Of a stretch of DNA of 64,000 nt, positions 1-11,507 are shown one piece after another (the first letter of the stretch is position 1; each line of letters opens with the position of its first letter). Both the position numbers and the translations under genes were made by a program. Below the pieces are notes generated by a model. That model did not search any database. It had not been told where the DNA came from and was given only the letters and a program-made list of their open reading frames with translations. This DNA comes from Pantoea sp. Eser (GTDB taxonomy: Bacteria > Pseudomonadota > Gammaproteobacteria > Enterobacterales > Enterobacteriaceae). The stretch lies in contig SZZY01000004.1 in assembly GCA_009830035.1 (NCBI GenBank), forward strand, positions 248,001-312,000. Direction: 5' to 3'.

Positions 1-488
1 ACGCGGGTGAAGACCGGCGTGGGCTATCCGCAGCTCTCGGCGGTGGGCGGTGATTGAGTGCGCTGACGCGGCGCACGGCCTGGGCGGACAGATTGTCAGT
101 GACGGTGGCTGCGCGGTGCCGGGCTATATTGCCAAAGCCTTTGGCGGCGGTGCCGACTTTGTGATGCTGTGCGGTATGCTGGCAGCGCACGATGAATGTG
201 AAGGCAAGGTCATCGAAGAGAATGGCGAAAGCTTCATGCTGTTTTATGGCATGAGTTCAGAGTCGGCAATGAAGCGTCACGTGGGCGGCGTTGCGGAGTA
301 TCGTGCGGCAGAAGGCAAAACCGTGAAGCTGCCTTTGCGTGGTCCGGTAGCCGATACGGCCACGCGACATTCTGGGTGGCCTGCGTTCAGCCTGTACCTA
401 TGTTGGAGCTGAACGTCTGAAAGAATTGACCAAGCGCACCACCTTTATCCGGGTGACGGAGCAGGAAAACCGGGTGTTTAACCGGTAG
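1..488 (+). pseudogene. guaC: GMP reductase, 3' part, frameshifted
   Basis: GuaC converts GMP to IMP with NADPH in purine salvage. The window opens inside the gene; the visible part carries the family motifs [21 protein letters not shown] and [11 protein letters not shown] and the tail [12 protein letters not shown]. The frame is broken twice. Near 40-52 a 7-base tandem repeat (gcggtgg/gcggtg) shifts the frame after QLSAV. Near 366 one extra base shifts it again before the [15 protein letters not shown] stretch. The ancestral stop is at 486-488. The 5' half lies outside the window, so further lesions cannot be judged. The divided open frames make a working enzyme unlikely. Confidence 0.85.
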
Positions 489-682
489 CCAGTTATCGGT
501 TGTCATTGATTGATGGTGGGAAAGTGATCGACAGTGGCTGATGGTCAGTTAATACAGTCAGGCACCGATCTTGGTTTCCGATACTGGCGCATCGGCAGTG
601 GTCCATCGATGTTCACGCATCGACAGCTACTTACCCGGCGTCACTCACCAGACTTCATCGGTTACTCAACTGATTCCACAGT

Positions 683-705
683 AAGGGGCGCATAACGCGC
701 CCTTT
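683..705. terminator. Stem-loop between convergent guaC and hofC
   Basis: An inverted repeat (aaggggcgc/gcgcccttt) with a short loop lies between the convergent guaC and hofC remnants and overlaps the hofC stop codon. It looks like a shared bidirectional terminator. The roughly 190 bases between 489 and 682 hold no gene I can recognise. Confidence 0.6.
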
Positions 706-1906
706 AATGCATCGCATCACCCAGCCTGAACACCGGCGGCAGATACATCGCAATCACCAGCGTACCGACAATGCCGCCTATCACTACCCTCATCATTGGC
801 TCCAGTGAGGCAGCCAGCGCGTCAGCACGTTCCCGGGTCTCTCCTTCATGCCACTCAGCCAGTCTGGCCAGCATCAGATCTAACGCACCCGCTTCTTCAC
901 CGACGCGAATCAACTGACCACAAAGTGCAGTAAACAGCGGATGCTGCGCCAGCGCCTGATGCAGCAGTTTGCCTGCGGCGATATGCTATTGCAGCGCAGC
1001 AATTGCTTCCCGCCATAGCAGGGAGGAGAGGGTAACCTCTACAGCGGCGAGTCCCTGCAACAGGGTGAGTCCGGCGTGCTGCGTCAGTTGCAGGATGGTG
1101 TAGATCTGCGTCAGCTGTGAACTGCGCCACAGCCCGGCAAGCAGCGGGATGCGGAGAAAAAAACGCTGCTCCCGTCGCTGCCAGCCGGCTGAACGTCGTC
1201 GCAGCTGTTGCCAGCCAGTCAGCGTCATCAACAGCACGCTGGCTAACCACAGTCCCCACTGCTGCAACACAGCGTGAAAGCTGCATCACCGCGGCGGTAA
1301 ACGCCGGTAGCGGTGCGTCAAATGAGGCATATACCGTGACAAATTCCGGCAGCACGAACAGCAGCATGCCGCAGCTGACGGCAATGGCCACCAGCAGAAT
1401 GAACAGCGGATAGCGCAGCGCCTTTAACACCTGTTGCCACAGCTGTTGCTGCCGGGTCTGCTGTTGTGCCAGTTCGCTGCAGCAGACATCCGGCTGCCCG
1501 GTCAGCTCGCCGACCTCCATCAGGGCCGGATAGAGCGGCGGAAAGATTTGCGGCCACTCACGCAGCGCCTGTGAAAAAGGCTGACTGCTCAAAACCCGAT
1601 GATGCAGCGCCAGCATCAGTGCCCGCCAGCCAGCGTGCGGATGCCCCTTTGCCAGCAGAACCAGACTCTCTGCCAGCGTTAAGCCCGCTTTGAGCAGGGT
1701 TGCCAGCTGGCGTATCAGATCGGTTTTGTGCTGCCACGTCCAGGCTGACTGCCGCCAGACCTTTTCGCATTTCCAGCTGATCGGCCGCAGATCGCGATGT
1801 GCCAGCATTAGCAGCAGATTCTCGCTGTTGAGAGCCAGAAGCTGGCCGCTTTGCAGCGCGCCCTGACTGTCACCGCCTGCCAGCGAAACAGTGCCGGATT
1901 AGCCAT
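704..1906 (-). pseudogene. hofC: Type IV pilus inner-membrane platform protein HofC (PilC family), broken
   Basis: HofC/PilC is the inner-membrane platform of type IV pili and related DNA-uptake pili. Recognisable blocks are LIRQLATLLKAGLTLAESL, the hydrophobic FVLPEFVTVYASFDAPLPAF, SSQLTQIYTILQLTQHAG and the C-terminal VIGGIVGTLVIAMYLPPVF. The start is ATG at 1906, overlapping the hofB stop. Lesions: a frameshift near 1857 just after the start, another near 1275, and an in-frame TAG at 986-988 (probably CAG originally). Order and orientation (ppdD-hofB-hofC) match E. coli. Confidence 0.85.
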
Positions 1907-3279
1907 CTTCCAGCCCGATAACCCGCTGCATCTCTTCCAGCGAGGTATCCCCGCGGCTCACCGCTTCCAGCCCGGAGGCAAGCAGGGTACGCAGCCCCTG
2001 CTGCTTTGCCAGACTGAGCAGATTCTCAAGCGGCATCTCTGCCGCAATGGCGTTTTGCAGCCTGGCGTTCACCGGCAGCAGATCAAACAGCGCCAGCCGG
2101 CCAAAATAACCCGAGAAGCAGTGGTCGCAGCCGGGCGCGCGCCAGGTCTGCAGAGTGCCGGGCCAGAGTTCGGAAGGATAGTGCGCCACCGCCTGCGCCG
2201 GCTGACGGCAGTGCGGGCAGAGCCGCTGCAGCCAGACGCTGCGCGACGATCAATCGTAGCGCCGATCCCAGCAGATAGCCAGGAATGCCCATCTGACGTA
2301 AGCGGGTCGGGGTTTCGGCAGTTGAATTGGTATGCAGCGTGGAGAGCACCAGATGCCCGGTCTGCGCGGCCTTAACCGCAATCTCGGCGGTTTCCGCATC
2401 GCGGATCTCGCCAACCATAATCACGTCCGGATCCTGGCGTAACAGCGCAACGCAGTACGCGATGGAAGTCGAGCCCGGTTTTACTGTGAATCTGGGGCTG
2501 GTTAATGCCGGGCAGTGGGATTTCTATCGGGTCTTCGACGCTGCATAGATTTTTGTCTGGCGTATTCAGCGCACTGAGCGCGCTGTAGAGCGTGAAGGTT
2601 TTGCCGCTGCCGGTTGGCCCGGTCACCAGGATCAGCCCCTGCGGCTGGGCCAGCGCCGAGCACAGCAGGCGTAACTGGGCCGCCGGAAGCCCCAGCTTAT
2701 CCAGCGACAACGTCGCGCTTTCGCTCTGCAACAGCCGCACCACCGCTTTTTCACCGCCATGGATTGGCAGGGTGGAGAGGCGAAACGAGGCCGGTTTGCC
2801 CGCAATCTCCAGGCTGAACTGACCATCCTGCGGTAACCGGCGTTCGGCAATATCCAGTCCGCCGAGGATTTTCAGGCGTGCCAGCAGTGCCGCGGGCTGG
2901 GCAGCGAGGAGAGCGGATGCAGGATGCCGTCAATCCGCAACCTGACCCGCAGGCTCTCCCGCCAGGGTTCAATGTGAATGTCTGACGCGCGACGTTCCAG
3001 TGCCTGATGCAGTATCTGCTGTGTTGCCTCAACGGCTGACTCTGCCGGTGCATATTCGCGGGCTGACAGCGGCGTTTCGGCATGCTGCAGCTGATCGAGA
3101 CGCGCCTGCGGCCAGCACTCAATCTCAATCTGACACTGGCTGGCTAAATTAAGCGATTCAGCCAGCCGGTGCGGAACACTTTCCGCTACGGCAACCCGCA
3201 GCTGACTGGCATCGTGCTGCAGTACCAGAGCGCGGTAGCGCTGGCATAATGCCGCAATCGCCGCATCAGGCTTGTTCAT
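1899..3279 (-). pseudogene. hofB: Type IV pilus assembly ATPase HofB (PilB/GspE family), multiply frameshifted
   Basis: HofB is the hexameric ATPase that powers pilin polymerisation. The Walker A motif GPTGSGKTFTLYSAL, the Asp-box region [15 protein letters not shown] and the Walker B/His-box stretch [17 protein letters not shown] with [10 protein letters not shown] are all visible but in different frames. Frameshifts lie near 2880, 2455 and 2250. The zinc-binding C-terminal region is split as well. It overlaps the 3' end of ppdD by a few bases, as expected for one operon. Identification is secure from the motifs, and loss of function is nearly certain. Confidence 0.88.
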
Positions 3280-3721
3280 CATTCGCCCCTTTATCAGCAA
3301 AGCGGAACTGGGCAAGGCAGTTGTCGCGCAGGCTGATGTTGCTGCTGGTGCAGCTCCGTTGCCAGCTGATGCTGCCTTCCGTGCTGTCCCACACCGGCAG
3401 CATTTCAACGCTTAAGCCATTCAGATTCTCCTGACCGGTCAGGGTGATGATGCCTTTGGTCACGCTGAGGGCTGAAACGTAGCGTGAGATTCTGACGGCA
3501 GGGATGCCGTGCTCGCCAGCCTGACACTGCGCCGGATCGCAGCGCTCCATGGCGCAGAGTTCCACTGCCGTTTTGTACGGCACCATGGTTTGCAGCATAT
3601 CGGTGAGCGCCGCGCGCTGTAGATAGTTTTGATAAGTGGGTAGGCCGATGGCGCTTAAGATCGCCACGATACCCACCACAATCATCAGTTCAACCAGCGT
3701 AAATCCGCCTTGATAATTCAT
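3266..3721 (-). CDS. ppdD: Prepilin peptidase-dependent major pilin
   Basis: This is a type IV prepilin of 151 residues. The class III leader is MNYQGG, with cleavage before Phe. It is followed by the hallmark [20 protein letters not shown] helix carrying Glu at mature position 5. Four cysteines in the C-terminal half are consistent with the disulfide-bonded D-region. ATG 3721 is preferred over the GTG one codon upstream because of the GGAG element eight bases before it. The gene is intact although the downstream assembly genes hofB and hofC are broken, so pili are probably not built from this operon. Confidence 0.9.
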   Translation of the reverse strand: MNYQGGFTLVELMIVVGIVAILSAIGLPTYQNYLQRAALTDMLQTMVPYKTAVELCAMERCDPAQCQAGEHGIPAVRISRYVSALSVTKGIITLTGQENLNGLSVEMLPVWDSTEGSISWQRSCTSSNISLRDNCLAQFRFADKGANDEQA

Positions 3722-3865
3722 CACATCATCTCCTGATTAAGAAAACGTCAGACTAAAAAGGCGGGCAGCAGAATTACAGTCGCAGAGTGAAACAATGGAA
3801 AAGGGGGCGAGAACATATTTGTGGCTTGCAGTGCAGCCGAAAGGGGCATGGAAGCGGGATCGCAG

Positions 3866-3891
3866 AAAAACGCCGTGCGGTAACACGGCGT
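3866..3891 (-). terminator. nadC terminator
   Basis: On the minus strand a CGCCGTG/CACGGCG stem with a short loop is followed by TTTTT. It lies just downstream of nadC and is a good intrinsic terminator. Confidence 0.7.
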
Positions 3892-3897
3892 GGTCTC

Positions 3898-4800
<903 letters not shown>

Positions 4801-4992
4801 TCAACTCCAAAAAGGGATGATGAGTGAGGCGTTCACAATAGCCCGAACCGCAGCAGCGTACTAGTGATGAACGGAATTTTGTTTAGTATCCTTAACAACA
4901 CCTGTTTGTATCGCAGTTTGATGACGCATTAAGACGCAAGAAACCCTTACTATTCATGCTATTCTCAGCCTGATTGAACAAGGAAATGCAGC

Positions 4993-5610
4993 ATGAAACT
5001 TGAACATGGCTGGCTGACCGGGGTGCGTCAGGTCCCCTCGCCACATTGTAATGATCGACCCGACAACGAGGCACCTTCGCTGCTGGTGATCCACAATATC
5101 AGCCTGCCGCCGGGCGAATTTGGCGGTCCGTGGATCGATAAACTGTTCACCGGTACGCTGCCGCCGGATGCCCATCCCTATTTTGCAGATATCGCCAGCC
5201 TGCGCGTGGCGGCGCACTGCCTGATTCGCCGGGAGGGTGAGATTGTCCAGTATGTGCCGTTTGATAAACGCGCCTGGCATGCGGGCGTGTCGCAGTTCGA
5301 CGGCCGGGAAAATTGCAATGACTTCTCAATTGGCATCGAACTGGAAGGGACGGATAACCAACCCTATACCGAGGCGCAATACCGGGCACTGCAACAGGTT
5401 ACACAGGTGTTGTTGCAGCACTACCCAATCACGCCTGCGCGCATTACCGGACACAGTGATATCGCACCGGTGCGCAAAACCGATCCCGGACCTGCATTTG
5501 ACTGGGACTACTATAAGCAGCTGTTAACGCAGCAAAAATCGTGCTTTTTGCGGAGTCAGTATGACGTTGTTTACCTTGTTATTGGTTTTAAGCTGGGAGC
5601 GCCTGTTTAA
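4993..5610 (+). CDS. ampD: 1,6-anhydro-N-acetylmuramyl-L-alanine amidase AmpD, with aberrant C-terminus
   Basis: AmpD is the cytosolic zinc amidase that removes the stem peptide from anhydro-muropeptides during wall recycling, and so limits AmpC induction. The zinc ligands and catalytic region are present ([44 protein letters not shown]). The frame is about 205 residues against about 185 for the family. At a run of five A near 5533, one lost A would explain why the expected tail IVLFAESV and its TGA overlapping the ampE ATG are replaced by a 24-residue tail reading into ampE. The catalytic core is untouched, so activity is plausible. Confidence 0.85.
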   Translation: MKLEHGWLTGVRQVPSPHCNDRPDNEAPSLLVIHNISLPPGEFGGPWIDKLFTGTLPPDAHPYFADIASLRVAAHCLIRREGEIVQYVPFDKRAWHAGVSQFDGRENCNDFSIGIELEGTDNQPYTEAQYRALQQVTQVLLQHYPITPARITGHSDIAPVRKTDPGPAFDWDYYKQLLTQQKSCFLRSQYDVVYLVIGFKLGAPV

Positions 5611-6415
5611 GCTGGGCGAGCACTGGCAGCTCGAACATCGGCTGGAGCCGTTTTTTCGTCGTCGCCAGCATTTCTCCATGATACGCACCCTGCTGATGAT
5701 GGTGCTGGCGATGGCCGTGACGGCGCTGGTGGTCTGGAGCCTGAAGGGACTGCTGTCTGGCGTGCTGCAACTGCCGTTCTGGATCGTCATCGGGCTGTTA
5801 TGTATCGGTGCGGGATCGGTTCGTCTGCACTATCACACCTATCTGAAAGCGGCCAGCCATGATGATGCTGCTGCCCATCAGGCGATGGCGGCCGAGCTGA
5901 CCCTGATCCACGGCGTGCCGGTTGAGTGCAGCGAGCGTGAATTCCTGCGCGAACTGCAGAATGCGCTGATCTGGATTAACTTCCGCTTCTACCTCGCCCC
6001 GATGTTCTGGCTGGTGGTGGGCGGTGCGTGGGGACCGGTGCTGCTGGTGGGTTACGCTTTCCTGCGCGCCTGGCAGGGCTGGCTGGCAAAACAGGGCACG
6101 CCGATGGCGCGTGCGCAGTCTGGCGTGGATGGAATACTGCACGTGCTTGACTGGATCCCGGTGCGGCTGGCAGGTGTCGCCTACGCCTTGCTGGGACATG
6201 GCGAGAAAGCGTTGCCGGCGTGGTTTGCCTCGCTGACCGACCGTCATCGCTCGCAGTATCAGGTGCTGACCAGCCTGGCCCAGTTCTCACTGTCGCGCGA
6301 TCCGCACACCGATAAAGTGGAAACGCCACGGGTTGCCGTGGCGTTAGCGAAACGAACGTCGCTGGTGCTGGTGGTGGCCGTTGCGTTGCTGACGATCTAC
6401 GGTACGCTGGTGTGA
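5561..6415 (+). CDS. ampE: Inner-membrane regulator of beta-lactamase induction AmpE
   Basis: This 284-residue polytopic membrane protein has several hydrophobic spans (around residues 38-60, 66-82, 140-165 and the C-terminal [20 protein letters not shown]). Family stretches include [37 protein letters not shown] (split here) and [19 protein letters not shown]. It follows ampD, and the ancestral ampD stop overlaps its ATG. AmpE is a CobD-like protein linked to cell-wall sensing. The frame is intact. Confidence 0.92.
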   Translation: MTLFTLLLVLSWERLFKLGEHWQLEHRLEPFFRRRQHFSMIRTLLMMVLAMAVTALVVWSLKGLLSGVLQLPFWIVIGLLCIGAGSVRLHYHTYLKAASHDDAAAHQAMAAELTLIHGVPVECSEREFLRELQNALIWINFRFYLAPMFWLVVGGAWGPVLLVGYAFLRAWQGWLAKQGTPMARAQSGVDGILHVLDWIPVRLAGVAYALLGHGEKALPAWFASLTDRHRSQYQVLTSLAQFSLSRDPHTDKVETPRVAVALAKRTSLVLVVAVALLTIYGTLV

Positions 6416-7245
6416 TCGGCGGGCGGCACGCCAAAGTCAGGTGTGCCATCTGCCCGCCAGTCAAAGTACTTCAGCCGGGTATGGCGATTCGGATCCCATA
6501 ACGGATCGCCCTCAATTTCGGTGTAGTTACGCGCGTGATAAACCAGCACGTCGCGTCCCGCCTCATCCTGGGTAAAGCTGTTGTGGCCCGGCCCATACTG
6601 ATGATTATCCCAGCTCGACACAAATACCGGCCGCGCAGATTTCTGCTAGGCGGTGATGTCAAGTGGATTGGCATCAGTCGCAATCGACAGTAAACCCAGA
6701 CAGTAATTCTCATCGGTGGCGCTGGCAGAGTAGGTTACGAACAGCCGATCGCCATGGCTGATCACCGCCGCGCCTTCGTTAACGCTAAACCCGGCACATT
6801 CCCATTCATATTCCGGCCGGCTCAGTATTACCGGCGTGCTTTTCAGCGTCCAGGGATTGAGCAGCTCTGCCAGATAGAGGTTGGAGTTACCGGGAATAGC
6901 CGGATCTTTCTGCGCCCACAGATACTAGTTCTTGCCCTGGTGCACGAAGTGGGTGGCATCAAGCGAGAAGCTGTCAAACTGGCTGAATACCCGGCGGCAC
7001 GGCTACCATTCACCCTGCAGCGGATCGGCTGCATCACACACCAGCGCATAAATCCGGTGCTGAAACAGGCCATCTTTGATGTCGCGCGTCGGGGCAGCGG
7101 CGAAGTAGATCACCCACTGGCCATCAATAACGTGCAGTTCCGGTGCCCAGATCAGCTCGCTGCAGGGACCGCTGTCCGGTTTGCGCCATACCACCACCGG
7201 TTCGGCGCGCTGTTTAATAAAGGGATTAGGCCAGATAGCGGTCAT
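6397..7245 (-). pseudogene. Glycoside hydrolase family 43-like enzyme with three in-frame TAG codons
   Basis: The reading frame runs about 282 codons without a frameshift but has TAG at 7003-7005, 6925-6927 and 6646-6648. It resembles GH43 arabinosidases/xylosidases (YFAAAPTRDIKDG, FSLDATHFVHQGK, NLYLAELLNPWTL, YGPGHNSFTQDEAG, VYHARNYTEIEGDP). From the context, the second and third TAG replace Trp codons (GK-N-W-Y-L-W and T-A-W-Q-K). The start overlaps the stop of the upstream transporter by four bases, so the two formed one operon. The 3' end overlaps ampE convergently. Substrate specificity cannot be told from sequence. Confidence 0.8.
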
Positions 7246-8654
7246 TTTACTTCTCCGGTTTGCGGGACAACGCCGTCGCGTGGGCGAATAATTTGTAAGT
7301 CAGGGAAGTTTTCGCGGCGCAGCGCGAGATCCTGCTGGATAGTGATCATCATTTTACGATCGACCTTCATCAGTCGTACCACTCCCGCAGTAATCAGATA
7401 GCCAACGCCCGGAATCACGGTAAACAGCAGCATGATGCCGTTTATCGCTTCCGGCGACTGCTGTTTCGCCCCGGCATTGTAGCCGTAGATCGACAACAGG
7501 AAGCCAACCATCGCCCCGGCGACCGCCAGTCCCACTTTGAGGAAGAACAGGTTACCGGATAAGCTGATACCGGTGATGCGCTTGCCGGTTTTCCATTCGC
7601 CATAGTCATCGACATCGGCCATCAGCGACCAGTGCAGCGGCGACGGAATCTGATGCAGGATGTTCAGCACAAAGTAGGCGATCACCACCATCAGCGTGGC
7701 GTGCGGATCGATCCAGTAAAACACGCTGGAGAACAGCGCCAGTGCAATGTTGGTACAGAAGAACACCTTGAGCTTACACCAGCGATCGGTCAGTACTTTT
7801 GCCAGCGTACTGCCGAACATCATGCCAATCACGCCGAGGCTGATAAACAGCGTGGCGAAGTGGGTCGATTGTCCCATTACCCAGGTCACGTAATACATAG
7901 TCGCCGCCATGCGGATAAAGCCGGGACAGACGTTGCAGAAGGTTAGCAGCAGAATGCGTACCCACTGGTCGTTTTTCCAGACGTCGCGCAGATCTTTCTT
8001 CAGATCGTCATTGCTGGGGACGGCCGGGTGAATACGTTCACGCACCGTGGCAAAGCAGAACAGCAACATCGCCAGGCCGATGGTTGCCAGCACGGCCATC
8101 GCCATCTGATAGCCCCGCGCCTTGTCTTCGCCGCCAAACCATTCCGCCATCGGCAGCAGCTACATCGACAGGATCAGCGTTGCGATGCCAACCATCACGA
8201 AACGGTAAGACTGACAGGAGAAGCGTTCACCGGGATCGTTGGTAATCACGCCGCCCAGCGAGCAGTAAGGAATGTTGATGGCGGTGTAGGTTAACGACAT
8301 CAGGAAGTAAGTGACGATGGTCCAGATTACCTTGTTATGGTAGGTCCAGTCCGGTGTAGTAAACATCAGCACGCTGAACAGCACATAAGGAACGGAAACC
8401 CGCAGCAGCCATGGGCGGAAACGGCCCCAGCGACTCTGGGTTCGATCGGCTATCGCGCCCATAATCGGATCGGTTACCGCGTCCAGTACCCGTACCGACA
8501 GCAGCAGCGTGCCGACCAGCGCCGGGGCTAAACCGAAAACATCGGTATAGAAGTAGTTGAGGAACAGCATGATGGCACCGCCAATCATGTTGCATCTGGC
8601 ATAGCCCATGCCATAACCTAGTTTTTCTCGAAACGAGAGGGCTGCACCTTTCAT
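7242..8654 (-). pseudogene. GPH-family sugar:cation symporter (xyloside/melibiose type), one in-frame TAG
   Basis: This is a glycoside-pentoside-hexuronide symporter of the YagG/XynP/MelB type, about 470 codons with roughly 12 hydrophobic spans. Diagnostic parts are LSFREKLGYGMGYARCN, YTDVFGLAPALVGTLLL, DAVTDPIMGAIADRTQSRWG and RFRPWLL at the N-terminus, and SLMADVDDYGEWKTGKR at the C-terminus. The frame is continuous except for TAG at 8160-8162 between ILSM and LLPMAEWFGG. It probably imported the oligosaccharide or glycoside cleaved by the adjacent GH43 enzyme. Confidence 0.82.
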
Positions 8655-8811
8655 GGTTCTCTCCTGCGCATCCGGTGTGAACAGGAATTATTGTCGCTGA
8701 ATCAGAGAGATGGCTGGTAGTAAATCGCCGTCAAGATGGACAAATCAGGTGCGCGGGGAGAAGTGTGAGCTGGATCGGTCTTTGGTGGCGTACGCCGGCG
8801 GGAAAGAGAAG

Positions 8812-8843
8812 CCTGCTGCGACAACCAACGGTGTCGCAGCAGG
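8812..8843 (-). terminator. Stem-loop after aroP
   Basis: A perfect 12-base inverted repeat (cctgctgcgaca / tgtcgcagcagg) with an 8-base loop lies just downstream of aroP on the minus strand. It is followed on that strand by a short T-containing stretch. The gap 8655-8853 otherwise holds no gene. Confidence 0.65.
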
Positions 8844-8853
8844 AGAGCGCTTA

Positions 8854-10112
8854 TCAGGCTTTCTGGGTCTGATTCTTAATGAAGTAACCGATGCCCAAGA
8901 TGACCAGCCAGACGGAGATCGCCATGCCCGGCGTGTTTGCCATCAGGACCAGAATCGCGGCCAGAAAGATCAGGCAAATCCAGTTACCCACCGGATAGAG
9001 CAGCGCTTTAAAGCGGGTGGTGACCCCTTGCTGATCTTTCTTACGACGGAACTTCAGGTGGGCTAGGCTGATCATTGCCCAGTTGATCACCAGCGCAGAG
9101 ACCACCAGAGACATCAGCAGGCCGAAAGCCTCGCCCGGCATCAGGTAGTTAATCAATACGCACAGCGCAGTGGCGACGGCGGAGACCAGATATAGTCAGC
9201 ACCGGCACGCCGCGGCGATCCACTTTCAGCAGCGCTTTTGGTGTGTTGCCTTGCTGCGCCAGACCAAACAGCATGCGGCTTTTGCAGTAAACGCAGCTGT
9301 TATAGACCGACAGCGCCGCAGTCAGGATCACCACATTCAGCGCATTGGCCACCACCGCATCACCCAGCTCATGGAAGATGAAGACGAACGGGCTGACTTC
9401 GGCGGTAACCCGGGTCCACGGCATCAGTGGCAGCAGCACGGCCAGCGAACCGACATAGAAAATCAGAATGCGCCACAACACCTGGTTGGTGGCTTTGGGA
9501 ATGCTAGTTTCCGGATTATCGGCTTCTGCTGCGGTAATCCCCACCAGTTCCAGACCGCCAAACGAGAACATAATGATCGCTATTACCATCACCAGCCCAC
9601 CGAGGCCGTGAGGGAAAAATCCACCCTGTTCCCACAGATTGCGCACCGTTGCCCTCGGGCCGCCGCTGCCCAAACACCTTCACGTTGGTCAGGTTGATGG
9701 CGTTGATCATCACAAAGAAGATGGTGGCTGAGGCCCAGGTCGGAAAGTCAGGCCACCAGAACTGGATATATTTGCCCACCGCGGTCAGTTCCGCCATCGC
9801 CACCAGCACATAGAGTACCCAGTAGTTCCAGCCCGACGCGAAGCCAGCAAAGTTGCCCCAGTACTTATAGGCGAAGTGACTAAAGCTGCCGGCAACCGGC
9901 TCTTCCACGACCATCTCGCCCAACTGGCGCATGATTAAAAAGGCAATAAAACCGGCAATGGCATATCCCAGAATGATGGCCGGTCCGGCGGACTCAATGA
10001 CCGATGCACTGCCGAGAAACAGGCCGGTCCCCACCGCACCACCCAGCGCGATGAGCTGAATATGGCGGTTCTTCAGACCACGTTTCAGCGCTTCGCCTTG
10101 CTGTTGTTCCAT
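8854..10112 (-). pseudogene. aroP: Aromatic amino acid permease AroP, internal deletion and frameshifts
   Basis: AroP is an APC-superfamily proton symporter for Phe, Tyr and Trp. The N-terminus (LKRGLKNRHIQLIALGGAVG, EEPVAGSFSHFAYKYWG) and the middle (FSFGGLELVGITAAEADNPE, YNSCVYCKSRMLFGLAQQGN) are family-typical. About 28-30 codons after NLTNVKVFG are missing near 9665, and the frame changes there. A second frameshift (one extra base) lies near 9190. The position immediately upstream of pdhR matches E. coli. It is non-functional as read. Confidence 0.88.
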
Positions 10113-10587
10113 ACAAACCTCGTGATGTTTTTATTCTTCGTTCGCAGCGCAGACCGCTGTAATGAAGTGGTTACATTAATGTATTGATTTTTTTTACGGT
10201 ATCTGGCCTGCCGTGTGCTGCCATGCGCTACCTTGGCGACAAGAAGACAAGAATAGTGATAAGCGAATCGCTTTGCACCTGCTTTCGCTTTTCGTGCTGG
10301 GCATTGACTGAAAAAACAGCGGCTGGCTCACGTCGGTGACGCCCGAATTTCTGCCATGAAATGTTACTGATGACGAATAGGTTTCGCTTATGGTTGCCGC
10401 TGCGTTTAGCGGCTAAACGGGTGTAAGGTTTGGTAGAAGTGAAAATATTTAACATTTGCTTCCACGGTAATTTTTCATTTTTTTAACCGTAAGTTAGCGT
10501 CAGCACTGGCTTTAGCCGTGGTGGAATGTCATCTGCACCGTATAGACACAAGGTGAATACTTTGTTACTTTACCGGCTCCTTTTGGC

Positions 10588-10604
10588 AATTGGTATTACC
10601 AATT
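10588..10604 (+). promoter_or_regulatory. PdhR operator
   Basis: The sequence AATTGGTATTACCAATT is a perfect match to the PdhR box (ATTGGT-N3-ACCAAT) and lies about 35 bases before pdhR. In E. coli this site gives pyruvate-responsive repression of pdhR-aceEF-lpd. The aroP-pdhR gap (10113-10639) contains no other supported gene. Confidence 0.9.
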
Positions 10605-10639
10605 TACTCCGGACGATTGGCTTAAAGTAAGAAGGGAAG

Positions 10640-11404
10640 ATGGCTTACAGTAAGATTCGCCAACCCAAACTCTCCGACGCTATCGAGCAACAGCTCGAAT
10701 CCCTGATCATGGAAGGGACGCTGCGTCCGGGAGAGAAGCTGCTCCCCGAGCGCGAACTCGCCAAACAATTCGATGTCTCACGTCCGTCTCTCCGCGAAGC
10801 TATCCAGCGCTTAGAAGCCAAAGGATTACTGCTACGCCGTCAGGGTGGCGGAACGTTCGTACAGGAGCATCTCTGGCAAAGCATGAGCGATCCACTCGTA
10901 GAGCTTCTCGCCGACCATCCGGAATCACAATTTGATCTGCTGGAAACGCGCCACGCCTTGGAAGGCATTGCCGCCTATTATGCGGCGCTGCGCGGCACCG
11001 AAGAGGATCTGCTGCGGATTCGCGATTGCCATCTGCAGATCCAACAGGCACAGGACAGCGGCGACTTAGACGCCGAAGCGGACGCAGTGATGCAGTATCA
11101 GATCGCTGTCACAGAAGCAGCCCACAATGTAGTGCTTTTGCATTTGCTACGCTCAATGGGCCCTATGCTGGAACGAAACGTCCGTCAGAATTTTGAATTG
11201 CTCTACTCGCGCCGGGAAATGCTGGCGAAAGTGAGCGGTCATCGCGCCAGAATCTTTGAGGCGATTGTGGCTCGTGAGCCGGAAAAAGCGCGCGAGGCTT
11301 CACACCGTCACCTGGCGTTCATTGAGGAAATCTTGCTGGACAGAAGTCGGGAGCAGAGCCGTCGAGAACGCTCCCTGCGTCGTTTACAGCAACGTAAGGA
11401 ATAA
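10640..11404 (+). CDS. pdhR: Pyruvate-responsive GntR/FadR-type repressor PdhR
   Basis: This 254-residue protein has an N-terminal winged helix ([37 protein letters not shown]) and a C-terminal FCD all-helical effector domain. It represses the pyruvate dehydrogenase operon, and pyruvate relieves the repression. It heads pdhR-aceE-aceF-lpd with a matching operator upstream. The length equals the E. coli protein and the frame is intact. Confidence 0.95.
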   Translation: MAYSKIRQPKLSDAIEQQLESLIMEGTLRPGEKLLPERELAKQFDVSRPSLREAIQRLEAKGLLLRRQGGGTFVQEHLWQSMSDPLVELLADHPESQFDLLETRHALEGIAAYYAALRGTEEDLLRIRDCHLQIQQAQDSGDLDAEADAVMQYQIAVTEAAHNVVLLHLLRSMGPMLERNVRQNFELLYSRREMLAKVSGHRARIFEAIVAREPEKAREASHRHLAFIEEILLDRSREQSRRERSLRRLQQRKE

Positions 11405-11507
11405 CGTGCGACAAAGATCGTACGGACATGTGCGACGAGCTTGCCTGCATGTGCTGTAACAGGCTCCCGATTATTCAACGTATTAGACACAGATAAGGAA
11501 CACACCC

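Noticed and set aside
10228..10455. 75-codon minus-strand frame between aroP and pdhR
   Set aside because: No family resemblance, no ribosome binding site, and it lies in the regulatory gap upstream of pdhR.
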